This document shows, piece after piece, positions 61,175 to 64,000 of a DNA stretch of 64,000 nucleotides. Origin of the DNA: Bacteroidota bacterium (GTDB lineage: Bacteria; Bacteroidota; Bacteroidia; Bacteroidales; JAAYUG01). The notes below the pieces were generated by a model. That model did not search any database, had not been told where the DNA came from, and was given only the letters and a program-made list of their open reading frames with translations. A program made the translations under genes and the position numbers. Location of the stretch: positions 1 to 64,000 of the forward strand of contig JAKPTE010000022.1 in NCBI GenBank assembly GCA_029571215.1. The letters are read 5' to 3'. Every line of letters begins with the position of its first letter. Positions within the stretch are counted from its first letter, which is position 1.

Positions 61175-64000
61175 TTATTTGAGACGAAAGTCGACTTCCA
61201 GTTCCTGAAGATAGTCAAAAAATGCATTATCGAGTGCTATCCGTTTATTACGGCTGAACATTTCAAGAACGAGGTTATCGGCAGGATCGAAGATGGAGAA
61301 CTTCAGTTCAACCTTTCCTTTGTTTCCGTTGGCCAGAGCTCCCAGTTCAGTGAGGAATTCATCGGTGATTTTTTCTATCGGAATCCGGACGGTTATCTGA
61401 TGCACCAGTTCATCACGTACCTGAGAAAGCATGTAGATCTGATTTACCTTAAACTCGAGTTCGTCGGGATTATTACCATATCCACGGGGTTGGATTTTTC
61501 CTTTAATAAACAAAGCATAGCCAACGGTAAGAAAATTTTTCCAGTTCACATAATCTCTTCCGAAGAGGGCAATGCGGAAGGAATCGGTATAATCTTCAAT
61601 GGTGAACGTGCCATAGGGGTTGTTGGTTTTTGTCATTCCTTCCCGTGCTTCGATCACAAGTCCGGCAATAGCGAGTTCTTTGTCGCGCATGCGTTCCATA
61701 TCCTTCAGTTCCGAAAGAGTACAGTTGGTAAAGTGTTCTATCTCTACTTTAAAGTTGTCAAGCGGATGGGCTGAAAGGTAAACACCTATGAGTTCCTTTT
61801 CGCGGCCGAGTTTTTCAAGCGTTGACCATTCAGGGACTTCGGGTGGCCGGGGCCGGGATGGAATTACCGGTATTGCTTCACCAAAGAGGGATTTCTGGGT
61901 TGAGTTTTTCTCAATCTGTATCTTATTACCATACCTGAGCAGTGCTTCAATGAACGTTTCTTCCCGCTCCCCTTCCATAGGAGCGAAGTATTGTTCGCGC
62001 CTGAAATGTTGCAGGTTATCGAATGCTCCTGCATAGGCCAGGGCTTCCATGTTTTTCCGGTTCAGGGAAGAGAGACTGACTCTTTCGACGAAATGGTAGA
62101 TATCTTTAAAAAGTCCGTTTTTATTTCGCTCATCAATAACTGAGGCAGCTGCAGCTTCGCCCATACCTTTGATGGCTGCGAGGCCGAAACGAATATCCCC
62201 GCGAGGAGTAACGGTAAAATTCAGGTTGCTTTCGTTCACATCAGGCCCGAGAACAGAGATGCCCATTCTACGGCATTCATCCATGAACTGTGTAATTTTC
62301 TTTATATCGGAAAGATTCCTGCTCAGCACGGCTGCCATGAATTCGGCAGGATAGTGGGCTTTGAGCCAGGCTGTCTGATAGGCAACGTAGGCGTAGCAGG
62401 TAGAATGGCTTTTATTGAAAGCATATTGAGCAAAAGCTTCCCAATCGGTCCATACCTTTTCGGCTTTGGCCGTATTCAGTCCGTTTTTGGCACAGCCGGC
62501 CAGGAACTTTTCCCGCAGCTGGTCCATGATTTTCTTGTTTTTCTTGCCCATGGCCTTTCGCAGGGAGTCTGCTTCACCGCCTGTAAAACCGGCCATGATC
62601 TGCGACAGACGCATCACCTGCTCCTGGTACACTGTAATTCCGTATGTTTCTTTCAGTACCGATTCCATGACGGGAAAGTCGTAGGTAATTTTTTCCCTGC
62701 CGTGTTTTCTGGCTACGTAATGAGGAATGTATTCCATGGGTCCCGGGCGGTAGAGTGCATTCATGGCAATCAGGTCTTCAAACCGGTTTGGTTTGAGTTC
62801 CCTGAGCCACTTTTTCATTCCGCTCGATTCAAACTGAAAAATGGCGGTAGTGTCGCCCCTGCTGAACAATTCAAACGTTTCCCTGTCATCGAGGGGTATA
62901 TGCTCAATATCGATTTCTTTTCCGGTAGAGGCTTTGATATTGGCAATGGCATCGCGGATGATGGAAAGGGTTTTTAGTCCCAGAAAATCCATTTTGAGCA
63001 TTCCCACGCTTTCGATATGGCTGCCTTCGAACTGGGTCACCAGCAGATCGGTATCTTTTGACGTGCAAACCGGGATATAATTCATCAGGTTTTCGCGGCC
63101 GATGATAATTCCGCAGGCATGTAGTCCGGTATGTCGTACCGAGCCTTCGAGAGTTTCTGCAAACTGGAGCGTTTGACGTACGAGGGGGTCAGAACTTTTT
63201 CGTGCCTCGTTCAGTTCTTTGACTTCCTCGTAGGCCTTTTTCAGGGTAACACCGGGTCGTTCGGGAACCAGTTTGGCCAGGCGGTCAGCTTCCTGAAGAG
63301 ACAGCTTCTGGATCCGGGCTACGTCGCGAATGGCCATACGGGCAGCCATTGTTCCGAATGTAATCACATGGGCAACCTTATCTTTGCCATACTTCTGAAC
63401 AACATACTGAAGCACCTGTTCCCGGCCATCTTCGTCAAAGTCAATGTCAATATCGGGGAGAGATATGCGGTCGGGGTTCAGAAACCGCTCAAACAGAAGT
63501 CCGTATTTCAGGGGGTCAATATCCGTGATACGAAGGCAGTATGCCACCACGCTTCCGGCGGCTGATCCGCGACCTGGACCGACAGCTACTCCCATTTCAC
63601 GGGCTGCCCTGAGGAAATCCCAGACAATAAGAAAATACCCGGGATACCCCATCTTCTTAATAACGCCAAGTTCATAGTCAATCCGGGCGCGGATGGTTTC
63701 ATCCATTTCGCCGTAACGCCGTGCAGCTCCTTCGTATGTAAGATGTCGCAGGTATTCATTGTCGTCAGTAAAGCCATCAGGAAGAGGAAAATGGGGCATA
63801 ACCGGATCCCGTTCCAGGGAATAGGACTCTACTTGTTCAGCTATTGAAACTGTATTTTCCAGTGCTTCGGGGAAATCGGCAAACAATTCAGCCATTTCGG
63901 CTGTTGTTTTAAAATATTCCTGTTTGGTATATCTCAGGCGGTCAGGGTCGTCAATTTCGGCATTGGTATTCAGGCAGATAAGGCGGTCGTGGGCTTCCGC
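61175..64000 (-). CDS. dnaE: DNA polymerase III alpha subunit (5' end outside the window)
   Basis: The replicative polymerase of the C family. The frame is open to the right edge of the window, so it is partial: residues before ATG 63895 continue AHDRLICLNTN in frame, which is the end of the PHP domain. Visible parts are the catalytic palm motif PDIDIDFDEDGRE, GPGRGSAAGSVVAYCL, IFQFESSGMKKWLREL, NKSHSTCYAYVAYQTAWLK, the helix-hairpin-helix region and a C-terminal OB-fold (LAIAGLVIEAREGMTKTNNPYG). At least 940 residues are present. trxA follows 41 bp downstream. Confidence 0.95.
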   Translation of the reverse strand, partial: AEAHDRLICLNTNAEIDDPDRLRYTKQEYFKTTAEMAELFADFPEALENTVSIAEQVESYSLERDPVMPHFPLPDGFTDDNEYLRHLTYEGAARRYGEMDETIRARIDYELGVIKKMGYPGYFLIVWDFLRAAREMGVAVGPGRGSAAGSVVAYCLRITDIDPLKYGLLFERFLNPDRISLPDIDIDFDEDGREQVLQYVVQKYGKDKVAHVITFGTMAARMAIRDVARIQKLSLQEADRLAKLVPERPGVTLKKAYEEVKELNEARKSSDPLVRQTLQFAETLEGSVRHTGLHACGIIIGRENLMNYIPVCTSKDTDLLVTQFEGSHIESVGMLKMDFLGLKTLSIIRDAIANIKASTGKEIDIEHIPLDDRETFELFSRGDTTAIFQFESSGMKKWLRELKPNRFEDLIAMNALYRPGPMEYIPHYVARKHGREKITYDFPVMESVLKETYGITVYQEQVMRLSQIMAGFTGGEADSLRKAMGKKNKKIMDQLREKFLAGCAKNGLNTAKAEKVWTDWEAFAQYAFNKSHSTCYAYVAYQTAWLKAHYPAEFMAAVLSRNLSDIKKITQFMDECRRMGISVLGPDVNESNLNFTVTPRGDIRFGLAAIKGMGEAAAASVIDERNKNGLFKDIYHFVERVSLSSLNRKNMEALAYAGAFDNLQHFRREQYFAPMEGEREETFIEALLRYGNKIQIEKNSTQKSLFGEAIPVIPSRPRPPEVPEWSTLEKLGREKELIGVYLSAHPLDNFKVEIEHFTNCTLSELKDMERMRDKELAIAGLVIEAREGMTKTNNPYGTFTIEDYTDSFRIALFGRDYVNWKNFLTVGYALFIKGKIQPRGYGNNPDELEFKVNQIYMLSQVRDELVHQITVRIPIEKITDEFLTELGALANGNKGKVELKFSIFDPADNLVLEMFSRNKRIALDNAFFDYLQELEVDFRLK

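Overview
The window looks like a chromosomal segment of a Bacteroidota bacterium, most likely near Bacteroidales/Marinilabiliales. Supporting signs are TAnnTTTG-type -7 boxes (some with a -33 TTTG), ribosomal protein S16 with a long Lys/Glu/Ala-rich tail, an alpha-glucan cluster built on a UDP-glucose-type (GT3) glycogen synthase fused to phosphorylase, DUF4369/TlpA-like lipoproteins, a GIN-domain protein, and a giant propeller/SpoIIE sensor. The lineage is inferred from these features; no 16S gene is present. I saw no tRNA, rRNA or CRISPR array.

Layout. 1-1.7 kb is degraded accessory DNA: a membrane protein tail, a terminator, an XRE regulator broken by an in-frame stop plus a small partner, IS21-like terminal iterations and an Rhs core fragment. 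1.7-3.3 kb holds prfB (with the programmed +1 frameshift) and recX. 3.5-8.3 kb holds two phosphofructokinase paralogues, both with pyrophosphate-type active-site residues, separated by a six-unit, 330-bp tandem repeat array that itself derives from duplication of a three-unit block. 8.3-18.4 kb carries a YgbA-like protein and a cupin, a thioesterase, a PatB/MalY C-S lyase, a HAMP-GAF sensor, TrkH/TrkA potassium uptake, a KDG-kinase-like sugar kinase, a ComM-like AAA protein and GmhA. 18.6-23.8 kb is a probable operon: small tail-anchored protein, mutL, two rhomboid proteases, and a membrane-anchored EEP-family hydrolase.

23.7-31.6 kb carries amino-acid PLP enzymes, an exported RraA-like protein with a Tat-exported sugar isomerase-like protein, a thiol-redox protein, a DUF434 protein, a DHOD-like flavoprotein and an Rrf2 regulator. 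31.7-43.1 kb is a complete glycogen/alpha-glucan cluster: branching enzyme (+), facing a minus-strand operon of debranching enzyme, glycosyltransferase, GH57 amylase with a histone-H1-like tail, and the GT3-GT35 fusion. Together these can make, branch, debranch and phosphorolyse glycogen; the PPi-type PFKs would feed the glucose phosphates into glycolysis reversibly.

43.2-49.9 kb has two thioredoxin-fold lipoproteins that have lost redox cysteines, lpxH, a DUF389 membrane protein, rpsP-rimM and a GIN-domain protein. 50-54.5 kb has the prmC-dapD-GT4-tsaC operon divergent from ribD. 54.6-60.2 kb couples a secreted TPR/caspase-like protein to a propeller-SpoIIE phosphatase by a 4-bp overlap. 60.2-64 kb has a LOG-family hydrolase, thioredoxin and dnaE (running off the right edge).

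The points I would look at first are the repeat array, the H1-like tail on the GH57 enzyme, the caspase/phosphatase pair, and the synthase-phosphorylase fusion.
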